A DNA stretch of 64,000 bases from Chloroflexus aurantiacus J-10-fl (GTDB taxonomy: Bacteria; Chloroflexota; Chloroflexia; Chloroflexales; Chloroflexaceae). Under the pieces are notes generated by a model. That model was not told where the DNA came from. It searched no databases and saw only the letters and a list, made by a program, of their open reading frames with translations. Positions 42,382 to 50,744 of the stretch are shown here, one piece after another. The stretch is from positions 496,001 through 560,000 of the forward strand of contig NC_010175.1 of assembly GCF_000018865.1 (NCBI RefSeq). The letters are read 5' to 3'. How positions within the stretch are numbered: position 1 is the first letter of the stretch; every line of letters starts with the position of its first letter. The translations under genes and the position numbers were made by a program.

Positions 42382-43203
42382 ATGCCGTTACCGATCACAT
42401 TTGATCAAATTGCCGATGTGTACGATGCGCAACGTGCGCATCCCGCCGAGGTATCGACCGCGATTGGGCAGGCCATCGTCGATCAGGCCGGCAGTGGGGC
42501 ACGAGTGCTTGAAATCGGGATCGGGAGTGGGCGTATTGCCCTGCCGGTCGCCGCTGCCGGTGCCACTGTCATCGGGATTGACATCTCGGCAGGTATGTTG
42601 CACGTTGCCCACCGACGGGCCGAAGAGACCGGCACACCACTTCATCTCGTGCAGGCCGATGCGCAATACCTTCCCTTTGCCACGGCAACCTTTGATGCGG
42701 TGCTGGCTGTACACGTGCTTCATCTGCTCCCGAACTGGCGCGCCGGACTGGCTGAGATGGTGCGCGTGACTCGCCCAGGCGGTGTGATCATTCAGGGTGT
42801 TGACTGGCGTGATCCGGCATCATGCGTTGGCTTGCTGCGCGGGCAATTACGGCAGACGGTGATGGATTTGCTTCCTGGTGCTCGCCCACCGGGCGCAGGT
42901 GCAGCAGTAAGCCAGCACCTGGCGAAGCTGGGAGCACCGGTGGTGGAAGAAGGGATTGTTGCGGCGCGCTGGCACCGCACGCTGAGTCCGGCAGAGGTGA
43001 TTGCCGGTATGGCCGCACGCAGCGATGCAGAAACATGGGCATTAAGTGATGAGGTGTTGCAGACAGCCATTGAGCGTGTGCAAGGTTGGGCTGCGCAGCA
43101 ATGGCCTGATCTCAACGAGAGGCAAGAAGTCGAACATCGATTTCTGCTCACCGTGAGTCGCGTCAGCACAGCACCGGCAAACGATCAACGTGGAGGAAGA
43201 TGA
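42382..43203 (+). CDS. Class I SAM-dependent methyltransferase in the bch operon
   Basis: 273 residues. SAM-binding motif I is 'VLEIGIGSGRIALPVAAAG', motif II 'VIGIDISAGML', then 'LVQADAQYLPFATATFDAVLAVHVLHLLPNW' and 'VTRPGGVIIQG': the Methyltransf_11 pattern. The C-terminal 110 residues are helical and carry no recognised domain. It differs from BchM in its motifs and length, so the substrate is not known, although its place between the PucC-type gene and bchF (its TGA overlaps the bchF start) points to pigment metabolism. Candidates such as a tetrapyrrole or quinone methylation are speculation. Confidence 0.75.
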   Translation: MPLPITFDQIADVYDAQRAHPAEVSTAIGQAIVDQAGSGARVLEIGIGSGRIALPVAAAGATVIGIDISAGMLHVAHRRAEETGTPLHLVQADAQYLPFATATFDAVLAVHVLHLLPNWRAGLAEMVRVTRPGGVIIQGVDWRDPASCVGLLRGQLRQTVMDLLPGARPPGAGAAVSQHLAKLGAPVVEEGIVAARWHRTLSPAEVIAGMAARSDAETWALSDEVLQTAIERVQGWAAQQWPDLNERQEVEHRFLLTVSRVSTAPANDQRGGR

Positions 43204-43691
43204 TGTATACACCCGAACAACTGGAACGCCGCAACCGATCACCCTGGACAAAAGCCCAGTTCATCCTGGCCCCAATCCAGTTCATCGTGTTCATCATCAG
43301 CTTTGCCCTGGTTATCCGCTATCTGGCAACTGGTGAAGGGTATTGGGTTGCGACAGTGAGCGTGTGGATCAAGATTGCGCTGATCTGGGCCTTGACCATC
43401 ACCGGTATGCTGTGGGAACACGACATCTACGGTAAGTATTTCATGGCCCGTGAGTTCTTCTGGGAAGATTTGGGTAATCTGATTGCTATTCTGACCCACA
43501 ATGCCTATTTCGTTGCCGTGTGGCTGCACCTCGATAGCCGCACGATCATGTGGGTGATGGTCTTCGCCTACGTCACATACCTCTTCAACGCCGGTCAATT
43601 TCTCTGGCGTGGCATCCGTTCGGCAAAGGAACGGCGTTTATTACAGGCGCAATTGCAGGCTCAATCAGCAGGTATGGCCAAACCATCATAA
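43203..43691 (+). CDS. bchF: 3-vinyl bacteriochlorophyllide hydratase
   Basis: 162 residues with four membrane segments. The family pattern is clear: 'YTPEQLERRNRSPWTKAQFILAPIQFIVFIISFALVIRYLATGEGY', 'TGMLWEHDIYGKYFMAREFFWEDLGNL' and 'YLFNAGQFLWRGIR'. BchF adds water to the C3 vinyl group, giving the hydroxyethyl group that BchC oxidises to acetyl. ATG codons occur at 43200 and 43203; GGAGG is 6 bp before the second, which I prefer. The start overlaps the methyltransferase TGA. bchC follows after 60 bp. Confidence 0.9.
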   Translation: MYTPEQLERRNRSPWTKAQFILAPIQFIVFIISFALVIRYLATGEGYWVATVSVWIKIALIWALTITGMLWEHDIYGKYFMAREFFWEDLGNLIAILTHNAYFVAVWLHLDSRTIMWVMVFAYVTYLFNAGQFLWRGIRSAKERRLLQAQLQAQSAGMAKPS

Positions 43692-43751
43692 CACCAACCG
43701 GTTCTCTGGGTGAAGATTACGCTGCGGCGTACTAGAAAGCGGATCGACTGT

Positions 43752-44741
43752 ATGCCGATCAAGTCACGAGCAGTAGTTATTCCAAAGCGAAACACGATTG
43801 AGATTCGCACGGTGCAGGTTAATGAACCAAAAGCCGGTGATGTGCTGATCAAGACTGCCTTTACGTCGATTAGCGCCGGTACCGAACGGATGTTGCTTGA
43901 TGGCCGGCTGCCCCAACCACAACTGCTCTTCCCGGTTGTGCCCGGCTACGAGACGGTTGGGCAGGTGGTGCAGGTTGGTAGTAAAGCACCGAAAGAATTG
44001 CTCGGTCAATGGGTGTATATCGGCGGTGCCCGCTGCTTCCGCGGCGTCAATGCGGCCTGGGGTGGACAGAGTGAGTACATTACCGCCGAACACGAACGAG
44101 TTGTGCCGCTTGGTTCGCTCGACCCGGCCACCGGGGTGTTGCTGGCTCTGGCCGCCACAGCACTGCACGGTATCAAAATCGGCCAGATTCGCCGCAGTGA
44201 TCGGGTGCTGGTTTTGGGGCAGGGCATTGTCGGTCAACTGGCAGCCCGCCTGGCAAAATATGCCGGTGCTCAGCACGTGGCCGTCGCCGACCGGGTGGCA
44301 GTACGCTTGCAAGCCAGTCAGGCCGACCAGGTTATCGATGTTACCCGTGAGTCGCTTGACGAAGCTATCGGCGAAGCCAAGGTTGATGTGCTGATCGAGG
44401 CCACCGGCTCGATGGGTGCCTTGTCGGGAGCATTACCGCTCCTGGCTAACCACGGGCGAGTCGTGTTATTGGGCTACTACGACCACATCAACATTCCCTA
44501 CGCACCGGTATTTATGCGTGAGGCGCAGATTCTGGTTGCGCGCGAGTGGGAATTCGGCCCTGATGGTGATCTGCCGCGGGTACGCGATTTGCTGGCTAAT
44601 GGCGACTTGAAGGTTGATGGTCTGTTAACCCATCACGTCCCGCTCGACCGCATTCAGGCTGCTTATCGCCTGGCCCTGGAAGACCCGGCCTGTTTGAAGG
44701 TTGTTGTCACGTGGCCGCAAAACGGTACCGACGCAGCGTAG
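43752..44741 (+). CDS. bchC: Bacteriochlorophyllide a dehydrogenase (2-desacetyl-2-hydroxyethyl form)
   Basis: 329 residues of the medium-chain dehydrogenase fold. Seen are 'VVIPKRNTIEIRTVQVNEPKAGDVLIKTAFTSISAGTERMLL', 'FPVVPGYETVGQVVQVG', 'GGQSEYI', the NAD-binding 'VLVLGQGIVGQLAARLAKYAGA', and 'VDVLIEATGSMGAL'. This is BchC, which oxidises the 3-hydroxyethyl group to the acetyl group of bacteriochlorophyllide a with NAD. The classical zinc-ligand Cys pattern is missing, as in other BchC proteins. ATG at 43752; the longer frame to 43710 lacks similarity. Between bchF and bchX in one transcription unit. Confidence 0.92.
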   Translation: MPIKSRAVVIPKRNTIEIRTVQVNEPKAGDVLIKTAFTSISAGTERMLLDGRLPQPQLLFPVVPGYETVGQVVQVGSKAPKELLGQWVYIGGARCFRGVNAAWGGQSEYITAEHERVVPLGSLDPATGVLLALAATALHGIKIGQIRRSDRVLVLGQGIVGQLAARLAKYAGAQHVAVADRVAVRLQASQADQVIDVTRESLDEAIGEAKVDVLIEATGSMGALSGALPLLANHGRVVLLGYYDHINIPYAPVFMREAQILVAREWEFGPDGDLPRVRDLLANGDLKVDGLLTHHVPLDRIQAAYRLALEDPACLKVVVTWPQNGTDAA

Positions 44742-44793
44742 TACTCACTCGCCAAGGAGCAATGCGCATCAGCCTGGAAAGAGAGATGGCTTT

Positions 44794-46029
44794 ATGCCCG
44801 CCCATCCAAAAACGAAACAACCAGGTTCAACAGCACGAATGCTCGCCGTCTACGGCAAAGGCGGCATGGGAAAATCATTCTTCACCACCAATCTGGTAAG
44901 CAAGCTGGCCCTGTTGGGAAATCGCGTGCTTCAGCTCGGTTGCGATCCCAAACACGATAGTTGCAATGCCCTGTTCGGCGGTATCAGTCTGCCAACACTC
45001 GGTGATGTCTGGCGCGAGTTCAAAGAAGCCGGGCGCGAAGAGGAGCTGGCCGCCCATCACGTCATCTTTAAGACCACCATCATGAATGGTGCGGCAACTG
45101 TCTATGGCTGTGAGATTGGCGGGCCGGAAGTAGGACGTGGCTGTGGTGGACGTGGAATCACGTTCGGCTTTGATATGCTCGAAAAGTTCGGCCTCAGCCA
45201 ATGGGCGCTTGACTATGTGGTGATGGATTTTCTCGGCGATGTGGTCTGTGGTGGGTTTGCAACACCCCTCTCACGTTCACTGGCTGAAGAGGTCATCATT
45301 CTCTGCGGGAACGACCGGCAAAGCCTCTACGCTGCCAACAACATTGCCAGCGCGGCCAAATACTTCGCCAGCATGGGTGGGCGCACCAAACTGCTGGGGC
45401 TGGTGGTCAATCGCGACGACGGTAGCGGTGTGGCGGCCCGCTTCGCCGAAAAGATCAATCTGCCGGTACTGGCCAGCATTCCCCTGGATCGCAAAGTGCG
45501 CGAATTGGCCGATGCCTGTCAGTTAGCTTTGCAAGAGCCGCGTTTTGATGCTCTCTTTGACCGACTGGCGCGTCAGATCATCGACCGCACGTTGCCGACG
45601 GTCAAGATGGAAGAGGTACAACCTCTTCCATACAAAGAATTTCTCAGCGTCTTTGGAGCCGAAGAGCCAGATATTACGCCGACCGGAGCGACCGCTGAAG
45701 AATTGTTCGGTGACCACCAGGTACGCCAGCCGGCACCGGTGATCACGCTTGGCCTGATGGAGCGAGCGGTCGGCGAGAAGCCAGAGATGGATGCCCCAAC
45801 CCGGCTGGTTGTCACCCGGTTGCTCAAAGAATTGGGTATGTACGTCACCGAAGCCAACCACGATCCGAAGAAGGGCATGACGCTAACGATTGATGGGCAT
45901 ACGACGGTGTGCATAGGTAACACCGACGATCTGGACAGCAAGATTGCCATCCTGGCGGCCTTGCAGCGTTCAGGAGAGCCGTTCCGCTACGTTGATCTGC
46001 GCCGACCGGCCAGCCCGTTCTACCGGTAA
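44794..46029 (+). CDS. bchX: Chlorophyllide a reductase iron protein, with C-terminal extension
   Basis: 411 residues. NifH-like ATPase that passes electrons to BchYZ for reduction of the C7-C8 bond. Walker A is 'VYGKGGMGKSFFTTNL' (about residues 18-33); the two 4Fe-4S Cys lie in 'GPEVGRGCGGRGI' and 'LDYVVMDFLGDVVCGGF'; 'LQLGCDPKHDS' is the switch I region. Proteobacterial BchX ends near residue 330; here about 80 more residues follow 'VITLGLMERAVGEK', including 'TRLVVTRLLKELGMYVTEAN' and a terminal 'YVDLRRPASPFYR'. The extension is in frame and keeps good codon usage, so it is genuine. ATG at 44794; GAGAGA upstream. bchY and bchZ, usual neighbours in proteobacteria, are not here. Confidence 0.93.
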   Translation: MPAHPKTKQPGSTARMLAVYGKGGMGKSFFTTNLVSKLALLGNRVLQLGCDPKHDSCNALFGGISLPTLGDVWREFKEAGREEELAAHHVIFKTTIMNGAATVYGCEIGGPEVGRGCGGRGITFGFDMLEKFGLSQWALDYVVMDFLGDVVCGGFATPLSRSLAEEVIILCGNDRQSLYAANNIASAAKYFASMGGRTKLLGLVVNRDDGSGVAARFAEKINLPVLASIPLDRKVRELADACQLALQEPRFDALFDRLARQIIDRTLPTVKMEEVQPLPYKEFLSVFGAEEPDITPTGATAEELFGDHQVRQPAPVITLGLMERAVGEKPEMDAPTRLVVTRLLKELGMYVTEANHDPKKGMTLTIDGHTTVCIGNTDDLDSKIAILAALQRSGEPFRYVDLRRPASPFYR

Positions 46030-46235
46030 GCGGGCGCAGCATTGTAACCGCAGGTTGGATGATGGAGGTGGGCAATGTGGCTACGCCTTGCCAGACAAAC
46101 CACTGAGTATCGGGTCGCGCCGCTCAGGTTACGGATACGCTGGTGGATCGAGGGATGGATATGGCGCTGGGGCCAAACTGCGGCGGCACTGAACGCGGAA
46201 AGCCCCGATTTACAAAACCCGTGGTGGAGGCGCTG

Positions 46236-46988
46236 ATGAGTGAAAACGACGAAATCCCCGATCTGAAACTGCTCAATCGCCTCCTGGTGGAACGGATGCG
46301 GGTCAAACGGCGACCGGTCGCGATCACCTATTGTTACGATGGGCCACCACCGGGATACGAGCCGGTCAATGTGGTGGCGTGTGCGATTGTCCGCGAAGCC
46401 GAACAGGGGCGGCGCGTGTATGTTGATGCAAACCACCACGACTGTTGGGTAGGGCAGTACCACCTCGGTTTCAATCCTGATCCGGGGCCGTACATTACCC
46501 AGGGTATCTATCTGACCGATGCGCAGGGCTTTTATACACCGGAAGCCGCGGCGTGCAATAAACAGCAAAGCTACTCGTTACCGGCAGGGATGATCAAGGC
46601 ACTGGCGGCGGCACCACTTGACGACGTACCAGATGGAGTACCGGTTGATCTGATGGTCTGTGTGGTTGATCCACAACGGGCAATGCAGATCGCCGGTGCA
46701 GCCAGTGTGCGCATCGGGACATTTCCGGTCGGTGAGTTGGGTGCCAGTGCGTGTGCCTCAATTTTTGCTGCACCCTGGCACACCAAAAATTCAGTGTTTG
46801 CCATTGGTGACGGCGGCGGACGAATGCATAATCGGCTCGATCCGAGTGAAATGTTCGTTTCCATCCCGCGATCACATTTGCGCTACGTGGTAGAATTAAT
46901 AGAGAACTTCCGTATCGATCCGCAGAAAATGCGTGAAGTCATTATGCCGTCGTATGCTGCAAAAGCTCAACAGTCGCGAGAGGAGTGA
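46236..46988 (+). CDS. DUF169-family protein in the bch operon
   Basis: 250 residues. The pattern 'LLVERMRVKRRPVAITYCYDGPPPGYEP' near the start, 'GFYTPEAAACNKQQSYSLPAGMIKALAAAPL', 'DLMVCVVDPQRAMQIAGAA' and 'GTFPVGELGASACASIFAAPWHTKNSVFAIGDGGGRMHNRLDPSEMFVSIP' are those of DUF169, a family of unknown function often found beside redox or metal enzymes. Several Cys (TYCYD, HDCWVG, AACNKQ, VCVVDP, SACAS) could bind metal. ATG at 46236 set by GGAGG six bases upstream. It follows bchX and precedes a small membrane gene, and may serve chlorophyllide reductase (inference). Confidence 0.8.
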   Translation: MSENDEIPDLKLLNRLLVERMRVKRRPVAITYCYDGPPPGYEPVNVVACAIVREAEQGRRVYVDANHHDCWVGQYHLGFNPDPGPYITQGIYLTDAQGFYTPEAAACNKQQSYSLPAGMIKALAAAPLDDVPDGVPVDLMVCVVDPQRAMQIAGAASVRIGTFPVGELGASACASIFAAPWHTKNSVFAIGDGGGRMHNRLDPSEMFVSIPRSHLRYVVELIENFRIDPQKMREVIMPSYAAKAQQSREE

Positions 46989-46993
46989 ACACT

Positions 46994-47188
46994 ATGCCAA
47001 GCGGACTCGGAGAAGCCACCCAAATGATTGGTCCGTTGACGCCGGCAATCCTGTGTTGGGCCAGTTTGATTTTGACCGTTCTGGGTCTTGGTCTGACGTT
47101 CTTGTGGACGAATATCACTGCCTACGCACGTCGTACTCGCACCGGACGCAAGCCGACGGCCGGCTCCGTGATTAAATCACAGCGTTAG
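46994..47188 (+). CDS. Small single-pass membrane protein
   Basis: 64 residues: 'MPSGLGEATQMIGPLTPAIL', one membrane helix (about residues 16-38, PAILCWASLILTVLGLGLTFLW), and a basic tail (YARRTRTGRKPTAG). The basic residues after the helix suggest a cytoplasmic C terminus. GAGGAG eight bases before the ATG overlaps the DUF169 stop region. No family recognised. As the last gene before the bchI attenuator-like element it could be an anchor or accessory subunit of a bacteriochlorophyll enzyme, which is inference. Confidence 0.65.
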   Translation: MPSGLGEATQMIGPLTPAILCWASLILTVLGLGLTFLWTNITAYARRTRTGRKPTAGSVIKSQR

Positions 47189-47207
47189 ACCGGCTTCACA
47201 CAGGATA

Positions 47208-47306
47208 ACGGAATACCGTCGCCAGGAAGGAAGCACAGCATAGCTCTGTCTGTCCTGCCTGGTCAGGTTCGTTGCAGGCAGGCGGCTCCACGCCTGCCGT
47301 TTTATT
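47208..47306 (+). promoter_or_regulatory. Attenuator-like element with alternative hairpins upstream of bchI
   Basis: Four segments: 1 = CCAGGAAGGA (47222-47231), 2 = CCTGCCTGG (47254-47262), 3 = CAGGCAGGCG (47275-47284), 4 = CGCCTGCC (47291-47298) then GTTTTATT. Segments 1 and 2 close a long imperfect stem whose inner part is ACAG/CTGT. Segments 3 and 4 form an 8-bp terminator. Segment 2 also pairs perfectly over 8 bp with segment 3 (47254-47261 with 47275-47282), which would destroy both. The bchI ATG lies at 47327. Ligand or protein signal unknown. Confidence 0.6.
47277..47306 (+). terminator. Rho-independent terminator just upstream of bchI
   Basis: GGCAGGCG (47277-47284), loop GCTCCA, CGCCTGCC (47291-47298), then GTTTTATT. 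It sits 20 bp before the bchI start codon and after the small membrane gene. Confidence 0.8.
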
Positions 47307-47326
47307 GCGTACAAAGGTAACGTCAG

Positions 47327-48439
47327 ATGAGCAAAGAACACGTGCAAACAATCGCAACCGACGACGTATCGAAGAATGGTCATACCCCACCGACAAACGC
47401 CTCAACACCCCCCTACCCGTTTGTGGCGATTGTTGGTCAGGCTGAACTGAAGCTGGCTCTTTTGCTGTGTGTGGTCAACCCAACTATCGGCGGCGTGATG
47501 GTGATGGGGCATCGCGGGACGGCCAAATCAACCGCGGTACGGGCACTGGCAGCTATGTTGCCGCCGATCAAAGCGGTTGCCGGCTGTCCGTATTCGTGCG
47601 CGCCCGACCGCACGGCCGGGCTGTGCGATCAGTGTCGGGCGTTAGAACAGCAATCCGGTAAAACGAAAAAGCCTGCGGTGATAAATATTCCGGTGCCGGT
47701 GGTAGACCTGCCCCTCGGTGCCACCGAAGATCGCGTCTGCGGTACTCTCGACATCGAACGAGCGTTGACTCAGGGTGTACAGGCATTCGCCCCTGGCCTG
47801 CTGGCCCGCGCCAATCGCGGCTTTCTCTATATTGATGAAGTGAATCTGCTCGAAGACCATCTGGTTGACGTGTTACTCGACGTAGCGGCATCAGGTGTCA
47901 ACGTGGTTGAACGAGAGGGTGTCAGCGTGCGCCACCCGGCCCGCTTCGTACTGGTGGGATCGGGAAACCCTGAAGAGGGTGATCTGCGGCCCCAGCTTCT
48001 CGACCGGTTCGGTCTGCATGCCCGCATCACCACCATTACCGATGTGAGCGAGCGGGTCGAGATTGTCAAGCGACGACGTGAATACGACGCCGATCCGTTT
48101 GCGTTTGTCGAAAAATGGGCCAAAGAGACCCAGAAACTACAACGCAAAATCAAGCAAGCCCAACGGCGTTTACCAGAGGTAATCTTGCCCGATCCGGTAC
48201 TCTACAAGATTGCCGAACTGTGCGTCAAACTTGAGGTTGATGGTCACCGCGGTGAACTCACCCTGGCCAGAGCAGCAACCGCCCTGGCCGCGCTCGAAGG
48301 CCGGAATGAGGTCACCGTACAGGACGTGCGCCGAATCGCAGTACTGGCATTGCGCCATCGGTTGCGCAAAGACCCGCTCGAAACCCAGGACGATGCAGTA
48401 CGGATTGAGCGCGCCGTTGAAGAGGTGTTGGTACCGTAA
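47327..48439 (+). CDS. bchI: Magnesium chelatase ATPase subunit I
   Basis: 370 residues, AAA+ ATPase that with BchD and BchH inserts Mg into protoporphyrin IX. Walker A 'GHRGTAKST' is at residues 61-69; a Cys-rich insert 'CPYSCAPDRTAGLCDQC' follows, then 'LPLGATEDRVCGTLDIERAL', Walker B 'GFLYIDEVNLLEDHLVDVLLDVAASG', sensor 'FVLVGSGNPEEGDLRPQLLDRFGL' and sensor 2 'HRGELTLARAATALAALEGR'. AAAGG lies upstream of the ATG at 47327, within 30 bp of the terminator of the attenuator-like element, so expression probably depends on read-through or antitermination. bchD follows after 54 bp. Confidence 0.95.
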   Translation: MSKEHVQTIATDDVSKNGHTPPTNASTPPYPFVAIVGQAELKLALLLCVVNPTIGGVMVMGHRGTAKSTAVRALAAMLPPIKAVAGCPYSCAPDRTAGLCDQCRALEQQSGKTKKPAVINIPVPVVDLPLGATEDRVCGTLDIERALTQGVQAFAPGLLARANRGFLYIDEVNLLEDHLVDVLLDVAASGVNVVEREGVSVRHPARFVLVGSGNPEEGDLRPQLLDRFGLHARITTITDVSERVEIVKRRREYDADPFAFVEKWAKETQKLQRKIKQAQRRLPEVILPDPVLYKIAELCVKLEVDGHRGELTLARAATALAALEGRNEVTVQDVRRIAVLALRHRLRKDPLETQDDAVRIERAVEEVLVP

Positions 48440-48493
48440 CGCGACGTGAGCCTGACAACATTATCATCACAGTCGCTGTTGAAGGAACCTGAT

Positions 48494-50398
48494 ATGGTGC
48501 AAAAAGCCATTGCATTACCGGCAGCGCCTCTGCCATTCACGGCAATTGTTGGCCTGGATACGGCCCGGCAGGCGCTGCTGTTGCTGGCGGTTGATCCATC
48601 ACTGGCCGGGGTTGCGATTGGGGCCGGCGCCGGCACCGGCAAAAGCGCACTGGTACGGGCTTTTGCCCGTATGCTGGCCGGTGGTCGTGAATTTGATCCG
48701 ACCATCCCCTGGCAGTTGGTCGAGATGCCGGTCGGCGTGAGCGAAGATCGACTGCTGGGGGGGATAGATATTGAAGCAACCCTGGCGACGGGTGAGCGTG
48801 TCCATCGCAGCGGTCTGCTGGCCCGCGCCAATGGCGGCATGCTCTATGTGGATAGTGTGAATCTGCTCGATGACAGCACGATCAACCATATTTTGAGCGC
48901 ACTCGATAGCGGTGTTGTGCGGGTCGAACGGGAGGGAATTTCGGTCGTTGAACCGGCCCGCTTCGTGTTGCTGGTAACTTACGATCCGGCAGAAGGGCCA
49001 CCTCGTCGCCACTTACTCGACCGCCTGGGATTGATTGTGGCGCCAATTGGGAAAGCGCCGGTAACGACCAGAGCTGAAGTGGTGCGTCGTAACTTGCAAC
49101 CCGGCACCGATTACGAAGATGACGAAGCGCTGGTATTGGCCGGCATCCTGGCTGCACGTGAGCTATTGCCTTCAGTCACCATCAGTGATGAGCAGGTCCA
49201 GCAGTTGAGCCTGACAGCGATGGCACTCGGTATTGAAGGTCATCGTGCCGACCTGTTTGCAGTACGTGCAGCCCGCGCCGCCGCTGCACTGGCCGGACGG
49301 GAAGAGGTGAATAACGACGATCTCGAACTGGCAGTACGATTGGTCATGCTGCCACGCGCAACCCGCCTCCCCGAAATGACGCCGGAAGAGGCCGGGCCGC
49401 CGCCACCACCGGAACCGGCGCCACCTCCGCCATCACCAGAGAATAGTGACGATGAGCAGCGCGACGATGAAGAGGAAAAACCACCGCAGCCGCCTGAAGA
49501 CGAGCTGACCATCGAAGAGCTGATTCTGGCAGCGATGGAGACTGATGTGCCGCCAGACATTCTCGAAACACCGTTTACCGTGCGGCGACGCGGACGGAGC
49601 GGCTCACGCGGCACAATTTCGGGTCAGCGCGGGCGACATATCCGCTCGGTGCCGGGGAAACCGGCTCAGGGACGGCTCGATGTCATTGCCACGCTGCGGG
49701 CAGCCGCGCCATGGCAACGGATTCGGGCAGCGGAATACCATCCCCACCGACGCGGACGTATCCATCTGCGTGCTGATGATTTGCATATCAAGAAATATCG
49801 CTCGAAGGCAGGAACGCTCTTCTGCTTTCTGGTTGATGCCAGCGGTTCGATGGCGCTGCACCGGATGCGCCAGGCCAAGGGAGCGGTTAATGCGCTCTTG
49901 CAACAGGCCTACGTTCACCGCGACCAGGTAGCGTTACTGGCATTCCGTGGCGAACGCGCCGACCTGCTACTCCCCCCATCACAAAGCGTCGAGCTGGCCA
50001 AACGCGCCCTCGATGTCTTGCCAACCGGTGGTGGTACCCCCCTGGCCGCAGCCCTCCTCGCTGCGTACCAGATTAGCGAACAGGCCCGCTCACGAGGCAT
50101 CTTCCGCACAACTATCGTCTTGATCACCGATGGACGGCCAAACGTCCCGCTCAAAGCCGATCCGACGATGGACAAAGCACGGCGACTCGAACAGGCCCGG
50201 CAAGAAGTGCAACAACTGGCCGGTCGGCTGCGTGCCGCCGGTGTTGGCGCGGTTGTGATCGACACCCAGCGCAGCTTTGTGTCGCGTGGTGAAGCACAAC
50301 AACTGGCGGCCTGGCTGGGTGGACGTTATGTCTACCTGCCTAACGGACGAGGTGATCAGATCGCCAACGCGGTGATTGCAGCCAGTGAGGAGGGTTAA
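48494..50398 (+). CDS. bchD: Magnesium chelatase subunit D
   Basis: 634 residues. N-terminal AAA+ module related to BchI with a Walker A-like 'GAGAGTGKSALV' but 'MLYVDSVNLLDDSTINHILSALDSG' where BchI has DE, so ATP hydrolysis is probably lost, as is typical of this subunit. A Pro/acidic linker follows ('PPPPPEPAPPPPSPENSDDE'), then a von Willebrand A domain with MIDAS 'FLVDASGSMALHRM', 'LPTGGGTPLAAALLAAY' and 'VLITDGRPN'. It platforms the BchI ring and contacts BchH. ATG at 48494 with GAAGGA upstream; a GTG at 48446 is possible. bchH is not in the window. Confidence 0.94.
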   Translation: MVQKAIALPAAPLPFTAIVGLDTARQALLLLAVDPSLAGVAIGAGAGTGKSALVRAFARMLAGGREFDPTIPWQLVEMPVGVSEDRLLGGIDIEATLATGERVHRSGLLARANGGMLYVDSVNLLDDSTINHILSALDSGVVRVEREGISVVEPARFVLLVTYDPAEGPPRRHLLDRLGLIVAPIGKAPVTTRAEVVRRNLQPGTDYEDDEALVLAGILAARELLPSVTISDEQVQQLSLTAMALGIEGHRADLFAVRAARAAAALAGREEVNNDDLELAVRLVMLPRATRLPEMTPEEAGPPPPPEPAPPPPSPENSDDEQRDDEEEKPPQPPEDELTIEELILAAMETDVPPDILETPFTVRRRGRSGSRGTISGQRGRHIRSVPGKPAQGRLDVIATLRAAAPWQRIRAAEYHPHRRGRIHLRADDLHIKKYRSKAGTLFCFLVDASGSMALHRMRQAKGAVNALLQQAYVHRDQVALLAFRGERADLLLPPSQSVELAKRALDVLPTGGGTPLAAALLAAYQISEQARSRGIFRTTIVLITDGRPNVPLKADPTMDKARRLEQARQEVQQLAGRLRAAGVGAVVIDTQRSFVSRGEAQQLAAWLGGRYVYLPNGRGDQIANAVIAASEEG

Positions 50399-50512
50399 CA
50401 CTGTAGAAGCAGGTTCCTGGAGCTGACATCATCAAACCGGCATACACCATCTGAGCTGGCGTGTACCGCACAGCCGCGATGTCGCGCCGAGAGTATCGAG
50501 AGTATAAGGTGA

Positions 50513-50534
50513 TGGGGCGACGCGGGTCGCCCCA
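50513..50534. repeat. Palindromic GGGGCG element, copy 5
   Basis: Arms TGGGGCGAC and GTCGCCCCA around GCGG. Downstream of bchD, where it could act at the transcript end. Confidence 0.7.
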
Positions 50535-50744
50535 CATTTGTGTATAAGCACGTCCTCTTCGAGTAGGGGATAATATCAAGTCTCAACCAATACTGTACAT
50601 CATCGCTGCAACATCAATCGTCATCGATCATCCCTTTCACCGTGTTTTGTTGCGTTGTTAGCAATGCACCGGTGCAATTCCCCGTGGGGCTGACTTCCAG
50701 CCTGCGTTCATACTTCCCTTTCACCAGAGTCACGTACCGGCGAG

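Noticed and set aside
47208-47306. Signal recognition particle RNA, because of GGAAGGAAGCA
   Set aside because: The conserved GUCAGG-UCC-GGAA-loop-AGCAGC order is not present; the phrase lies in one arm of an imperfect stem and the later GGTCAGG is on the wrong side.
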